Source: Siphonodentalium dalli
Lineage: Eukaryota; Mollusca; Scaphopoda; Gadilida; Siphonodentaliidae
Reading direction: 5' to 3'
Assembly: GCA_032622095.1 (NCBI GenBank)
Contig: CP136063.1
Coordinates: 91,551,980 to 91,615,979 of the forward strand
DNA length: 64,000 bases
Shown here: positions 36,141-49,559 of the stretch, piece after piece
Numbering within the stretch: the first letter of the stretch is position 1
Layout: the number at the start of each line of letters is the position of its first letter
Made by a program: the position numbers and the translations under genes
Notes under the pieces: model-generated
The model's database searches: none
Told to the model about the DNA's origin: nothing
The model's input: only the letters and a program-made list of their open reading frames with translations

Positions 36141-38538
36141 AGATGCATAATACGAATTAACGCTCGCAAATTACTCTTTCCTTGGCTTCGGTGGTTAATT
36201 ATTTTATTCGAATCGAGGAAACATTCATCAAAGTTCAGACTGATCAGATATCGATTTTTGAAATCTATCATTTTTCACTACCGATCATTTTTAAGTGGCC
36301 CAGTAAAGGTCGACGAGAAGACGGTATCGGACCAAATTGCGGATGAAGATGGATAACTCTGAAACCAAGTGGCTTTTTGTGTCAAATAATTGACAAACCG
36401 GCAAAATTTCATTGAACAAAATGTTGATAAATAACAGATTTTGGGCAATTTTGTTCTGTAGTTGACTGGTTAGCATTATTTTTGGCCAATTAATCGATTC
36501 TGAGAAGTGGAGCAGCATTTATAATACACGTTGTTGGTTTTGGAATCTGATGATATGGGGACCATCGAATCGGATTGAGTACCTTTAAGCTCAATTATTT
36601 ATTAAATGTCAATTGGCTTCCCACATACATGTACATGTATGTTTGGTCTTTTTAATAAAGTACCTCAAGATATTATATCAAAATATAAAAACATCGCATC
36701 AAAATCAACACCAATGACGTTGAAGATCTGTTGTAGTATAATATACTAATTCGTTGTACTTAGTCAATCATTATAGGACAATTTACCGTCATGTAGAACG
36801 GCCGTGAAGTCAGTAAAATGAAGCAATGAACTGGATTACGGTCAACATTTATCCATGTCAGGAATCGGAACGCTGAAAATGTGCGTGTCGTGAATCGGAA
36901 CACTCCGAAAACAGAATCGGAACGTATGGTAGTGTTACTTTGAAGGCATTATGTCAAGCTAAAATCGCGTATTTTGATAAACTGTATTTTTAAAGTAACG
37001 ATATGTTGTTTGCGGATACACATAAGCAATTTGTTCTACAAAACATCTCTTGCGCATCGAAATTCACATTTGTACACAATAATTTTCTTCTGTGTGTGTG
37101 GATTTGAGTGAGCAAACCCTTGTAATTTGGTTCAGCGTGCTATACATGGACTAAAGAATAAGTAAGTGAAGAGTAAAATACCCCAGAAACAAGTCCTACC
37201 ATTTGAATGTGCCATCTCCTGAGTTGCTCCCTCGATATACATCAATTAGTAAACATGGTCGTGGTAAATCGAGCAAAACTTTCAATGAATCGGATCTTAT
37301 ACCGCTCCGAATGGGAATTTTGCTCGGGCGGAATGAGATTTCGAGGAGCATATTCTCCACATTGATATTGGAGTTGATGTATTGAAAATGGCATTATTAT
37401 GCATAACGTCCAAATCAGCAACAACAATTTGCAATTTGTCCTTTCCCTTCTGATCTTCATTTCTTAAGCATAGCTTTAAAGATACGGGCGGTGTTGGCGG
37501 TGGGTATACTGTGGGTATACAATATAGACAGGTTTTGTTCTTATATCAATCAGAAATATGGCATAAACAGTATGTTATTGTCAATTGTTTCCCTTAGTTA
37601 TGTAAACAAAAGCAAAACACGTTACGTTTCCTGGCTTTTGTTTAGATCCGGATATGGTAAACATAAAGAGCGTTATTTGTTACTGTTTTCCTGATATGGA
37701 AATAATGAAGAGCGTTTATACAATTTGTGTGTGATTAACAGAGGCACAACTTCTGTAACACGAGCAGGTTCTTGTTTACGTACACCGTCGTACGTCTTGC
37801 CGACAATATACTATTTACGCGCTGATTATGTTTGGCACATGAACAAAACTATATATATATTAATATTCGTTCTGTTGATGGCGATTTGAACAAATGTGAA
37901 TATTTCTGCAACGAACGCCGCCCGTGACTTTAAACGTCTTCCTTCCTGCATCCATTGAAGTGTTCTTTCGTCAAAATGTCCACTACGATTGTCCTATTTA
38001 TCCATTATCTGATGACGAGGAAGCTCGATCTTAAGAAATATTTACTATTCTGCACTCGGACGTTAATGAAAAAGTTAGTTGGTATTTCATTCAACTCGGT
38101 GCAGACCTGGTGGACAAGTTTAAAGGAACTCAATCCGATTGTCCCCATATCTGATTACAACAACAACAACAGTTTTTAAATGTCGCTTAAGTTATCAGAA
38201 TCGATTGATTGCCCAAAAAGTAATGCTAACCAGTCAATTATAGTATAACATTGCCAAATATGTGTTATTTGTCAACATTTTGTTCAACGAAAATTGGCCG
38301 GTTGTCAAATATCTAACACCCAAAGCCACTTGATATTAGAGTTATCCATCTTCATCCGCAAATTGGTCAGATACCATTGGTTGACGAATATTTGCCAGGC
38401 CGTCAAAAAATACATATCTCGGGGAAATAACAAATTCCAAAAATCGATATCTGATCACTCTGAGCTTTGATTATATGGGTTCCTCGACTCGAATACAAAG
38501 AAGTAGTAATTTGAGAGCATTAATTCGGATTGTGCATC
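36141..38538. mobile_element. 2.4-kb foldback element with ~390-bp TIRs and TTAA duplication
   Basis: 36141-36530 and 38170-38538 are inverted repeats: AGATGCATAATACGAATTAA at the left terminus and, inverted, AGATGCACAATCCGAATTAA at the right. TTAA flanks at 36137-36140 and 38539-38542. The arms pair throughout with many substitutions (for example CTCGAATACAAA / TTTTATTCGAAT). The ~1.6-kb middle has no recognised gene and carries a nested TTAA MITE (37480-37928). Non-autonomous. Confidence 0.85.
37480..37928. mobile_element. TTAA MITE nested in the 2.4-kb element
   Basis: TTAA at 37476-37479 and 37929-37932 flank AGATACGGGCGGTGTTGG and, inverted, AGTCACGGGCGGCGTTCG. The interior is about 85-90 percent like 61648-62168 by eye (GGTTTTGTTCTTATA, CATAAAGAGCGTTATTTGTT, TTCTGCAACGAACGCC). 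Confidence 0.85.
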
Positions 38539-38542
38539 TTTA

Positions 38543-40336
38543 AATCAATACCTTTTTCATTACAGCATCTTTCCATAATACTGATGGTTAATATACCGGT
38601 TTCGATGTCAAGTTTTCTTCTAAAATGTCATTTGGATTTTCTTCGGCAAATCTCTGGTCAATCATTTTTACAGCGATACTCATTAAACAGCAGACGGCGA
38701 CAAAATAAACACCCAAACTACATCAGCTTAATTCCGGGTACGAAAACCCAGTCAATAAAATGTGATTACGAAAACTCACCTGAGAGAAAGTTTTAGCTAA
38801 ATTTATATGTGGACCCAAATTCAGCGGCAGATAAATGTACGGTTCAATAACATTTCTATATACGAGTATTGCCTCGTCAGATAGCTTTCACAGTTCAATA
38901 ATATCGAGTAAATTTAATCTTGAATCAGCGGGCGACGAATTATGGATATACCAATACGCAAGTATCAATACGGATTGCTCTCCGCCGAATTAAGTGGATG
39001 AAAAATAATTTAAGACATTCTACTGCCAATATTATCTGCTTTTTTGTGAACGACTCATTTGTAGAATCGATATTTCAACACAACCATCGCAGAGGCGACA
39101 GGAAAAATCTAAATATTGAAGCGGAGAAATATGATTTGTTACTATAAATGGAACAAGAATAGTCACGCGTGATTATCTTCGATAGCAGGTGAAGGTAGTA
39201 GGTCAGTGGGGAAACTATCGGAAATAGTATAACAGTATAAAGCCAATCAGAATGCGAGAGAATCATGTGAGATATAATATAATACTTATTCAAGCTAAAT
39301 CATCTAGTAATAAAGCTGCATATTATAACCAATGAATTCATTGAAACATAACCGGTACAAAATTGGTTTATGCTACCAGACCAGACTGTTAGTGGTACAG
39401 CAATTTTTCAAAATTTTCTAAATGACACTTCCTAGTTTACAGTTGAAAATTAAATATATTTACCATGAAATTTGGTATATTTAACAAAAGGGCACATTGC
39501 ACAGAATTAAGTGGTAAGCTTTGTTTTAAATGAGATATTTTTGACCAATATATCCAATCAATAGTGCATACCTGCAACATATGATTAATGCATGAGTGAA
39601 TTCCAAGCAAAAATTGTGGTCCCTTGATACAACCACAGTGAATATACTTGCAATAATAAAACCAATGAGTCAACGAGGACAAAATAGTAGATTTCATTTA
39701 TTGTAGTTTTCATAAGGAAGTAAGTACGGTTCGAGTTTGTTTTATTTGGAAACAATTATCTACATTTCAGAAATGTTGTCAAGTACTATAAAAAGAAATC
39801 AGTGATCAAATTCGACGAATATCAGACATATGCCTCTTAAGCATGATATATAGAACGTTCTTTGTTACTCTTCTTGATATGGTATAAATAAAAAGCATTT
39901 GTCTGACTGACAAAAATAGAAAAGAGGTTGAACAATTGTTTTTGTATAATATAAAACCAACAGGGCCCACTGATATTACACATGTTGCATTATAGCAGTC
40001 ATACGGTTGGGGTTAAGTGTGTAAGTGTATTCATTAACGCTAACTACATTTACGATATCAGTTATTTATTTGGAAAAAAATATATATAATGGTTTTGGGG
40101 AGTGTCTTCGTCTGCGAGAACACCGTATTCCCTAACAACGGTGCGTAGTGATATACAGCCACTGTGCGTATTTTGTTGTGTCCATTCTCAAAGTGGCATA
40201 TACGATGCCTGTAGTTTCTGCCATCTATCGTGTAACCTGGAAGCAAACAAAGACAGTTAATATGGTTTACAATAAGGTCCGCGGCATTGCCGTGTTGTGG
40301 ATAAGTGGTCCTGCTAATTTGCTAGTGTGTCAATTA
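38543..40336. other. No gene recognised
   Basis: AT-rich. 39840-39910 holds a short relic of the TTAA MITE core (GATATGGTATAAATAAAAAG). 39150-39300 has a diverged match to 48890-49050 (AATCAGAATGCGAGAGAATC-like). No coding exon supported. Confidence 0.4.
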
Positions 40337-40677
40337 AAGGGGTACTGTACACTAAATCCGGCCATTTATGGGAGCATCTCCTTTATTCTCAACAGAATTT
40401 ATGCAACAAATGAATGACTTGGAGCCATAGATTAGTTCAAAATACACCCATATGTCCACGAATGATGCAAACAACAAGGTAATGAAAATGAATTTATGGC
40501 TGTAGTCATAAATTCATTTTCGTTATAATTACCATGTTGTTTGTATCGTTTATATGGTAAATGAGTGTACTTTGCACTCATCCGTGGCTCAAATTCATTC
40601 ATTTGTTGCATATAGTCTGTTGAGTTCAAAATGAGATTGTCCAAAAAAATGGCCAGATTTAGTGTACAGTACCCCTT
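40337..40677. mobile_element. MITE with AAGGGGTACTGTAC termini, copy B
   Basis: Near-complete hairpin: AAGGGGTACTGTACACTAAA at the left and the same sequence inverted at the right, flanked by TA (also readable as TTAA). Inner arms include CAACAAATGAATGA / TCATTCATTTGTTG. Same family as 24372-24732. Confidence 0.9.
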
Positions 40678-40828
40678 TAACATTGATTAGCATATATATA
40701 TTTCATAAATATTTTAATCATGGCTGATCTGGTGTTTGCAACACGACAGGAATAACCATCTCGATTATGTTCGGTTTGACACAACCAAAAGTGCAAATAT
40801 TACATACATTACAATATGTATGTTTTGA

Positions 40829-40838
40829 ACGTTTTATA
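40829..40838 (+). repeat. Left target-site duplication of the giant foldback element
   Basis: ACGTTTTATA, identical to 59594-59603. If the element begins with A at 40838 the duplication is 9 bp (ACGTTTTAT), matching a T at the other terminus. Confidence 0.75.
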
Positions 40839-40937
40839 GGTGTGCGAAGTTGGTTTGACATTGGACGTTGGACGTTCAACAAAAACGATCTAAACACCGC
40901 ATATTTGCAGATGAAAATTAGTGTGAAGTTGGTTTGA
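40838..40937 (+). repeat. Left leader of the giant element
   Basis: GTGTGCGAAGTTGGTTTGAC followed by ATTGGACGTTGGACGTTC, a 40-base spacer (AAACGATCTAAACACCGC...), then the same phrase again. The mirror image is at 59500-59593. The doubled subterminal phrase could be protein binding sites. Confidence 0.8.
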
Positions 40938-43900
40938 CATTGGACGTTGGACGTTCAACACTGTGGATCTAAAAAGGGGTTACCGGCAGATGACTCGAAT
41001 CGCACATATATAGGCACAGGTAGGACCGCTTTGTTTCGGTCCAAGCGGTATTGCGTGGGAATAATCTATGCTCCATAGGATTTCCCTACCGAAATTTCAA
41101 GGTTATTGATCCACTGGTTTTGCCTCTACCATCTGCACTCACGGCGAACTTTAGACAGAATTTTCTAAGTCGAACGTCCATTTGTTTACCTTTCGAAAGA
41201 CATTCAAACAGACATTCAAATATATGCTTCTGGCCCAATTATAGGGCCCGTTTCGGGTGCCATGGGCGTACCCGGATGTGTAACGAATGAAAATCATCGG
41301 CATATCATAATGCTTGCAGTTTGTGAGATAATGGGGGTGATCAAATATTTGGGAATATCGCTGTGAAGTTGGACGGACGTTGGACGTTCGTGGACATTCG
41401 CGACACGGTCTGTTTTCAATGAAATACCATAGACTCGCATTTGTTGATATGACTAACAGCTGCCTTGTGCCCACACAACTCTTATTTAAAAAAATCACCC
41501 TCCTTGCAAACATATTTCCATGCAAATAATCGAATTGTTGAATGTCCACGAACGTCCAACGTCCGTCTAACTTCACAGCACAATTTCCAAAAAAAAAAAA
41601 AAACGCAGTTTCCAGTTTGCACCAGGAGACTTCTCTTGACCTAATTCGCGCTCTCAAACAGACAAATTTAAAAAAAAAAATTAAGAGAATTTTCCGAATG
41701 TTTTTTACTTTGAAAAACATTGGACGTTGGACGTTCAACACTGTGGATCTAAAAAGGGGTTACCGGCAGATGACTCGAATCGCACATATATAGGCACAGG
41801 TAGAACCGCTTTGTTTCGGTCCAATCAGTATTGCGTGGGAATAATCTATGCTCCATAGGATTTCCCTACCGAAATTTCAAGGTTATTGATCCACTGGTTT
41901 TGCCTCTACCCTCTGCACTCACGGCGAACTTTAGACAGAATTTTCTAAGTCGAACGTCCATTTGTTTACCTTTCGAAAGACATTCAAACAGACATTCAAA
42001 TATATGCTTCTGGCCCAATTATAGGGCCCGTTTCGGGTGCCACGGGCGTACCCGGATGTGTAACGAATGAAAATCATCGGCATATCATAATGCTTGCAGT
42101 TTGTGAGATAATGGGTGTGATCAAATATTTGAGAATATCGCTGTGAAGTTGGACGGACGTTGGACGTTCGTGGACATTCGCGACACGGTCTGTTTTCAAT
42201 GAAATACCATAGACTCGCATTTGTTGATATGACTAACAGCTGCCTTGTGCCCACACAACTCTTATTTAAAAAAATCACCCTCCTTGCAAACATATTTCCA
42301 TGCAAATAATCAAATTGTTGAATGTCCACGAACGTCCAACGTCCGTCTAACTTCACAGCACAATTTCCAAAAAAAAAAAAACGCAGTTTGCAACCAGGAG
42401 ACTTCTCTTGACCTAATTCGTGCTCTCAAACAGACAAATTTAAAAAAAATATTTAAGAGAATTTTCCGAATGTTTTTTACTTTGAAAAACATTGGACGTT
42501 GGATGTTCAACACTGTGGATCTAAAAAGGGGTTACCGGCAGATGACTCGAATCGCACATATATAGGCACAGGTAGAACCGCTTTGTTTCGGTCCAAGCGG
42601 TATTGCGTGGGAATAATCTATGCTCCATAGGATATCCCTACCGAAATTTCAAGGTTATTGATCCACTGGTTTTGCCTCTACCTTCTGCACTCACGGCGAA
42701 CTTTAGACAGAATTTTCTAAGTCGAACGTCCATTTGTTTACCTTTCGAAAGACATTCAAACAGACATTCAAATATATGCTTCTGGCCCAATTATAGGGCC
42801 CGTTTCGGGTGCCATGGGCGTACCCGGATGTGTAACGAATGAAAATCATCGGCATATCATAAAGCTTGCAGTTTGTGAGATAATGGGGGTGATCAAATAT
42901 TTGGGAATATCGCTGTGAAGTTGGACGGACGTTGGACGTTCGTGGACATTCGCGGCACGGTCTGTTTTCAATGAAATACCATAGACTCGCATTTGTTGAT
43001 ATGACTAACAGCTGCCTTGTGCCCACACAACTCTTATTTAAAAAAATCACACCCCTTGCAAACATATTTCCATGCAAATAATCAAATTGTTGAATGTCCA
43101 CGAACGTCCAACGTCCGTCTAACTTCACAGCACAATTTCCACAAAAAAAAAAAAACGCAGTTTCCAGTTTGCACCAGGAGACTTCTCTTGACCTAATTCG
43201 TGCTCTCAAACAGACAAATTTAAAAAAAAAATTTAAGAGAATTTTCCGAATGTTTTTTACTTTGAAAAACATTGGACGTTGGACGTTCAACACTGTGGAT
43301 CTAAAAAGGGGTTACCGGCAGATGACTCGAATCGCACATATATAGGCACAGGTAGAACCGCTTTGTTTCGGTCCAAGCGGTATTGCGTGGGAATAATCTA
43401 TGCTCCATAGGATTTCCCTACCGAAATTTCAAGGTTATTGATCCACTGGATTTGCCTCTACCTTCTGCACTCACGGCGAACTTTAGACAGAATTTTCTAA
43501 GTCGAACGTCCATTTGTTTACCTTTCGAAAGACATTCAAACAGACATTCAAATATATGCTTCTGGCCCAATTATAGGGCCCGTTTCGGGTGCCATGGGCG
43601 TACCCGGATGTGTAACGAATGAAAATCATCGGCATATCATAATGCTTGTGAGATAATGGGGGTGATCAAATATTTGGGAATATCGCTGTGAAGTTGGACG
43701 GACGTTGGACGTTCGTGGACATTCGCGGCACGGTCTGTTTTTAATGAAATACCATAGACTCGCATTTGTTGATATGACTAACAGCTGCCTTGTGCCCACA
43801 CAACTCTTATTTAAAAAAATCACACTCCTTGCAAACATATTTCCATGCAAATAATCAAATTGTTGAATGTCCACGAACGTCCAACGTCCGTCTAACTTCA

Positions 43901-46900
43901 CAGCACAATTTCCAACAAAAAAAAAAAACGCAGTTTCCAGTTTGCACCAGGAGACTTCTCTTGACCTAATTCGCGCTCTCAAACAGACAAATGTTTAAAA
44001 AAAATTTAAGAGAATTTTCCGAATGTTTTTTACTTTGAAAAACATTGGACGTTGGACGTTCAACACTGTGGATCTAAAAAAGGGGTTACCGGCAGATGAC
44101 TCGAATCGCACATATATAGGCACAGGTAGAACCGCTTTGTTTCGGTCCAAGCGGTATTGCGTGGGAATAATCTATGCTCCATAGGATTTCCCTACCGAAA
44201 TTTCAAGGTTATTGATCCACTGGTTTTGCCTCTACCATCTGCACTCACGGCGAACTTTAGACAGAATTTTCTAAGTCGAACGTCCATTTGTTTACCTTTC
44301 GAAAGACATTCAAACAGACATTCAAATATATGCTTCTGGCCCAATTATAGGGCCCGTTTCGGGTGCCATGGGCGTACCCGGATGTGTAACGAATGAAAAT
44401 CATCGGCATATCATAATGCTTGTGAGATAATGGGGGTGATCAAATATTTGGGAATATCGCTGTGAAGTTGGACGGACGTTGGACGTTCGTGGACATTCGC
44501 GGCACGGTCTGTTTTTAATGAAATACCATAGACTCGCATTTGTTGATATGACTAACAGCTGCCTTGTGCCCACACAACTCTTATTTAAAAAAATCACACT
44601 CCTTGCAAACATATTTCCATGCAAATAATCAAATTGTTGAATGTCCACGAACGTCCAACGTCCGTCTAACTTCACAGCACAATTTCCAACAAAAAAAAAA
44701 AACGCAGTTTCCAGTTTGCACCAGGAGACTTCTCTTGACCTAATTCGCGCTCTCAAACAGACAAATGTTTAAAAAAAATTTAAGAGAATTTTCCGAATGT
44801 TTTTTACTTTGAAAAACATTGGACGTTGGACGTTCAACACTGTGGATCTAAAAAAGGGGTTACCGGCAGATGACTCGAATCGCACATATATAGGCACAGG
44901 TAGAACCGCTTTGTTTCGGTCCAAGCGGTATTGCGTGGGAATAATCTATGCTCCATAGGATTTCCCTACCGAAATTTCAAGGTTATTGATCCACTGGTTT
45001 TGCCTCTACCCTCTGCACTCACGGCGAACTTTAGACAGAATTTTCTAAGTTGAACGTCCATTTGTTTACCTTTCGAAAGACATTCAAACAGACATTCAAA
45101 TATATGCTTCTGGCCCAATTATAGGGCCCGTTTCGGGTGCCATGGGCGTACCCGGATGTGTAACGAATGAAAATCATCGGCATATCATAATGCTTGTGAG
45201 ATAATGGGGGTGATCAAATATTTGGGAATATCGCTGTGAAGTTGGACGGACGTTGGACGTTCGTGGACATTCGCGGCACGGTCTGTTTTCAATGAAATAC
45301 CATAGACTCGCATTTGTTGATATGACTAACAGCTGCCTTGTGCCCACACAACTCTTATTTAAAAAAATCACACTCCTTGCAAACATATTTCCATGCAAAT
45401 AATCAAATTGTTGAATGTCCACGAACGTCCAACGTCCGTCTAACTTCACAGCACAATTTCCAACAAAAAAAAAAAACGCAGTTTCCAGTTTGCACCAGGA
45501 GACTTCTCTTGACCTAATTCGTGCTCTCAAACAGACAAATTTAAAAAAAAAATTTAAGAGAATTTTCCGAATGTTTTTTACTTTGAAAAACATTGGACGT
45601 TGGACGTTCAACACTGTGGATCTAAAAAGGGGTTACCGGCAGATGACTCGAATCGCACATATATAGGCACAGGTAGAACCGCTTTGTTTCGGTCCAAGCG
45701 GTATTGCGTGGGAATAATCTATGCTCCATAGGATTTCCCTACCGAAATTTCAAGGTTATTGATCCACTGGATTTGCCTCTACCTTCTGCACTCACGGCGA
45801 ACTTTAGACAGAATTTTCTAAGTCGAACGTCCATTTGTTTACCTTTCGAAAGACATTCAAACAGACATTCAAATATATGCTTCTGGCCCAATTATAGGGC
45901 CCGTTTCGGGTGCCATGGGCGTACCCGGATGTGTAACGAATGAAAATCATCGGCATATCATAATGCTTGCAGTTTGTGAGATAATGGGGGTGATCAAATA
46001 TTTGGGAATATCGCTGTGAAGTTGGACGGACGTTGGACGTTCGTGGACATTCGCGGCACGGTCTGTTTTCAATGAAATACCATAGACTCGCATTTGTTGA
46101 TATGACTAACAGCTGCCTTGTGCCCACACAACTCTTATTTAAAAAAATCACACTCCTTGCAAACATATTTCCATGCAAATAATCAAATTGTTGAATGTCC
46201 ACGAACGTCCAACGTCCGTCTAACTTCACAGCACAATTTCACAAAAAAAAAAACGCAGTTTCCAGTTTGCACCAGGAGACTTCTCTTGACCTAATTCGCG
46301 CTCTCAAACAGACAAATGTTTAAAAAAAATTTAAGAGAATTTTCCGAATGTTTTTTACTTTGAAAAACATTGGACGTTGGACGTTCAACACTGTGGATCT
46401 AAAAAGGGGTTACCGGCAGATGACTCGAATCGCACATATATAGGCACAGGTAGAACCGCTTTGTTTCGGTCCAAGCGGTATTGCGTGGGAATAATCTATG
46501 CTCCATAGGATTTCCCTACCGAAATTTCAAGGTTATTGATCCACTGGATTTGCCTCTACCTTCTGCACTCACGGCGAACTTTAGACAGAATTTTCTAAGT
46601 CGAACGTCCATTTGTTTACCTTTCGAAAGACATTCAAACAGACATTCAAATATATGCTTCTGGCCCAATTATAGGGCCCGTTTCGGGTGCCATGGGCGTA
46701 CCCGGATGTGTAACGAATGAAAATCATCGGCATATCATAATGCTTGCAGTTTGTGAGATAATGGGGGTGATCAAATATTTGGGAATATCGCTGTGAAGTT
46801 GGACGGACGTTGGACGTTCGTGGACATTCGCGGCACGGTCTGTTTTCAATGAAATACCATAGACTCGCATTTGTTGATATGACTAACAGCTGCCTTGTGC

Positions 46901-47526
46901 CCACACAACTCTTATTTAAAAAAATCACACTCCTTGCAAACATATTTCCATGCAAATAATCAAATTGTTGAATGTCCACGAACGTCCAACGTCCGTCTAA
47001 CTTCACAGCACAATTTCCAACAAAAAAAAAAACGCAGTTTCCAGTTTGCACCAGGAGACTTCTTTTGACCTAATTCGCGCTCTCAAACAGACAAATGTTT
47101 AAAAAAAATTTAAGAGAATTTTCCGAATGTTTTTTACTTTGAAAAACATTGGACGTTGGACGTTCAACACTGTGGATCTAAAAAAGGGGTTACCGGCAGA
47201 TGACTCGAATCGCACATATATAGGCACAGGTAGAACCGCTTTGTTTCGGTCCAAGCGGTATTGCGTGGGAATAATCTATGCTCCATAGGATTTCCCTACC
47301 GAAATTTCAAGGTTATTGATCCACTGGTTTTGCCTCTACCCTCTGCACTCACGGCGAACTTTAGACAGAATTTTCTAAGTCGAACGTCCATTTGTTTACC
47401 TTTCGAAAGACATTCAAACAGACATTCAAATATATGCTTCTGGCCCAATTATAGGGCCCGTTTCGGGTGCCATGGGCGTACCCGGATGTGTAACGAATGA
47501 AAATCATCGGCATATCATAATGCTTG
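40938..47526 (+). repeat. ~775-bp tandem array, 8.5 units, forward arm
   Basis: Units begin with CATTGGACGTTGGACGTTCA near 40938, 41718, 42490, 43270, 44043, 44817, 45591, 46368 and 47147 (spacings 772-780); the last is cut at about 47526. Each unit holds a 39-base inverted repeat (CTGTGAAGTTGGACGGACGT ... ACGTCCGTCTAACTTCACAG, for example 41360-41398 and 41542-41580), an A-run, and an ACCGCTT...AAGCGGT hairpin. Unit-to-unit differences are mostly single bases and A-run length. Units 4, 5 and 6 share a 7-bp deletion (GCTTGTGAG for GCTTGCAGTTTGTGAG). Conserved open frames on both strands are by-products of copying. Confidence 0.95.
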
Positions 47527-49171
47527 CATCCATTATGTATCCATACCACGTATGGCATAAAAAAAACAAAAAACACAACATCTATCATATTCCTCATATA
47601 TTCTCAAAATCATTCCATCTCAGTCACAGTATATTTCAATGTGTCATTTTGGTTATGAAATTGCCTTTCTTTTGGTGCATAAGTCAATAGTATAAAACGA
47701 AGAGAAGTCCAGATATCATAGCGAAACTAGTGAAACCTACAGACAAAAAGCAGTTAGTTTCCCTGGCCAGTAAGTATTGATTATACACGGATACAAATTC
47801 AATTATTACGACCACAATTGCCAAACTTGCGAATTCCCTGTTTATGTAAATTTAGCTTCAATTGACTGCTACGTTATATTATAAAGGAAATATGCCCTAT
47901 AATATAAGCTGTGGCATATTTTTGGTAAGTGACATTTTTTTGGAATTATTGAGAATATTAGGCAGATGGTGAAACTGACGACCCATTTTATTCACAAGTT
48001 TATTGTAGATTTTTTAAGTTTTTGCTACAATATCTCAACTTCCCTTTGTTTGATACTATCAAATTATACATCAAACGAAAGGAATTTCATGGCCAGTAAG
48101 ACACATTGAAAAATAGCTGTGGCTGAGATGTAAAAATATTGAGAATCTGAGGAATATGATAGATATTGGTATATATCCAGTATTTTTCCCCAGGAGCCTG
48201 TGGCGAAATTGGTAGGGATATTACAGGTTTACATCGAAGTACCGTCGCTTTACTCTACTATAGCAGACATTACGCCCAGATTCAGTGGCCAGAGTTTTTT
48301 TATCAATTTTAATCAGCATTATCATACAAATAAATAAAAAATTCAACATTTTAATATCAGAAAGAGTTATATCTTAATGATGCACTGAATTATGTATTAT
48401 TATATAGACAGTTTATGTTGTGTCATTGACTGACAAAATAATGATCCTCGAGGAATAATGGCAAATATTAGTGTCAATTTGCACACAATTTCTGTGCATG
48501 ATTTTGTCACAATTTTATTTGCTGCAAATTTTGGAAATGGTAGATTTTACAATTTACGGCAATCTTTTGATGATGACAGGGAGTATAACTATATTATTAT
48601 TTACAACTAACATCATATATTCCTGATTCATGTGTTTATTTCTATATAGAAATTTCTGGGAAATTTAGAACTGTCCGCTGAGGCTTGCAGAACGCAACGC
48701 ACAAGCTATTGAATACATTGGATAGCTTTGATGGGAGATTTGTAAGATCATTAAAATGTATCAAGAATTCTAATGATATGCGATATTGCAACACGTAATA
48801 TTCATTATATTTTCAGATTAGCCCTATATTCAGGTGTCAATTCTATTGTGCAAAATGAGTTTGTTACTATTCGGTAAAAATAGTAGGCCGGCTATTTGGG
48901 TACTATTATATAGATAATGCATGGCTTGGGGTTGACTTTGCCAAAATAGTGGTTCGAGAGGAGGAATAGTCCACAAGCCATAGTGAAAATAGTGTGGCAG
49001 TGTGCAGCTTATCAGAACGCGAGAAAGTGACATGAACTATATTATAATGTGTTAAATTATGCAGAGAATATGTCACATAATTAGGAGTAACCTCACATTT
49101 TATCTGTTTGTTTTCATCTAGAGAAGACCCGAACTGTTAAGAAGTTTGTTACAGTACAGTAAGGCAATGGT
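47527..49171. other. No gene; starts with a foldback repeat
   Basis: First part of the central region of the giant element. 47581-47680 and 48065-48165 form an inverted repeat; the rest is AT-rich with no coding exon. Confidence 0.4.
47581..48165. repeat. Inverted repeat with ~100-bp arms
   Basis: TCTATCATATTCCTCATATA at the left pairs with CTGAGGAATATGATAGATAT near 48147. Inner pairing includes TCCATCTCAGTCACAG / CTGTGGCTGAGATG and CAATGTGTCA / AGACACATTG. Probably a MITE. It sits exactly at the inner edge of the forward array. Confidence 0.7.
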
Positions 49172-49181
49172 ACTTCAACGT

Positions 49182-49186
<5 letters not shown>

Positions 49187-49218
<32 letters not shown>

Positions 49219-49559
49219 TTTATTGAATCAGTCAGATGATTAACATACATAATGAATGGTTGTACAAAATACAAAATATAGATATATAATATTCATCTGA
49301 TACATACATTCAGGCATACACTCATTCACTCGCTCACGCTTGCACTCTTACTTACATCAACGGGCATTATGTGGCTCTAAACAGGCGATCGGGCAATGAG
49401 TTGGAGTTTTAATTCACGTTAAAACATGTTATTTTTATTTTTGTTTCGGTTTAGCACGACACTCACTGAAGGGTGACTATAATTTCTATAATTATAATTG
49501 AAGAGAGTAAGAGGTAGAACGGAAACATAATTCTTAAAGGAAAAACCGCGAGTCTGATG
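49187..49559 (-). mobile_element. Retrocopied RNA with poly-A tail and 15-bp target duplication
   Basis: ACTTCAACGTAAACT occurs at 49172-49186 and 49560-49574. Between them, on the minus strand, is a ~345-base sequence ending AATAAAAAATT and then about 27 A. The 15-bp direct repeats, the poly-A tail and an AATAAA signal a few bases before it are the signature of LINE-driven retroposition of a polyadenylated RNA. The 5' part has a short open frame (RGFSFKNYVSVLPL) with no recognised domain. It could be a 5'-truncated processed pseudogene or a SINE; no tRNA-like head was seen. Confidence 0.9.

Noticed and set aside
41051-47500. Repeated 79-codon forward frames and up to 196-208-codon reverse frames in every 775-bp unit (also 57883-58509)
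   Set aside because: They overlap on opposite strands, run through A-runs and the internal hairpin, are broken in units 4-6 by a 7-bp deletion and elsewhere by A-run length, and show no domain. Their recurrence follows from recent copying.
40938-47526. CRISPR-like array
   Set aside because: The unit is ~775 bp with no unique spacers between short repeats, and the window is animal DNA.
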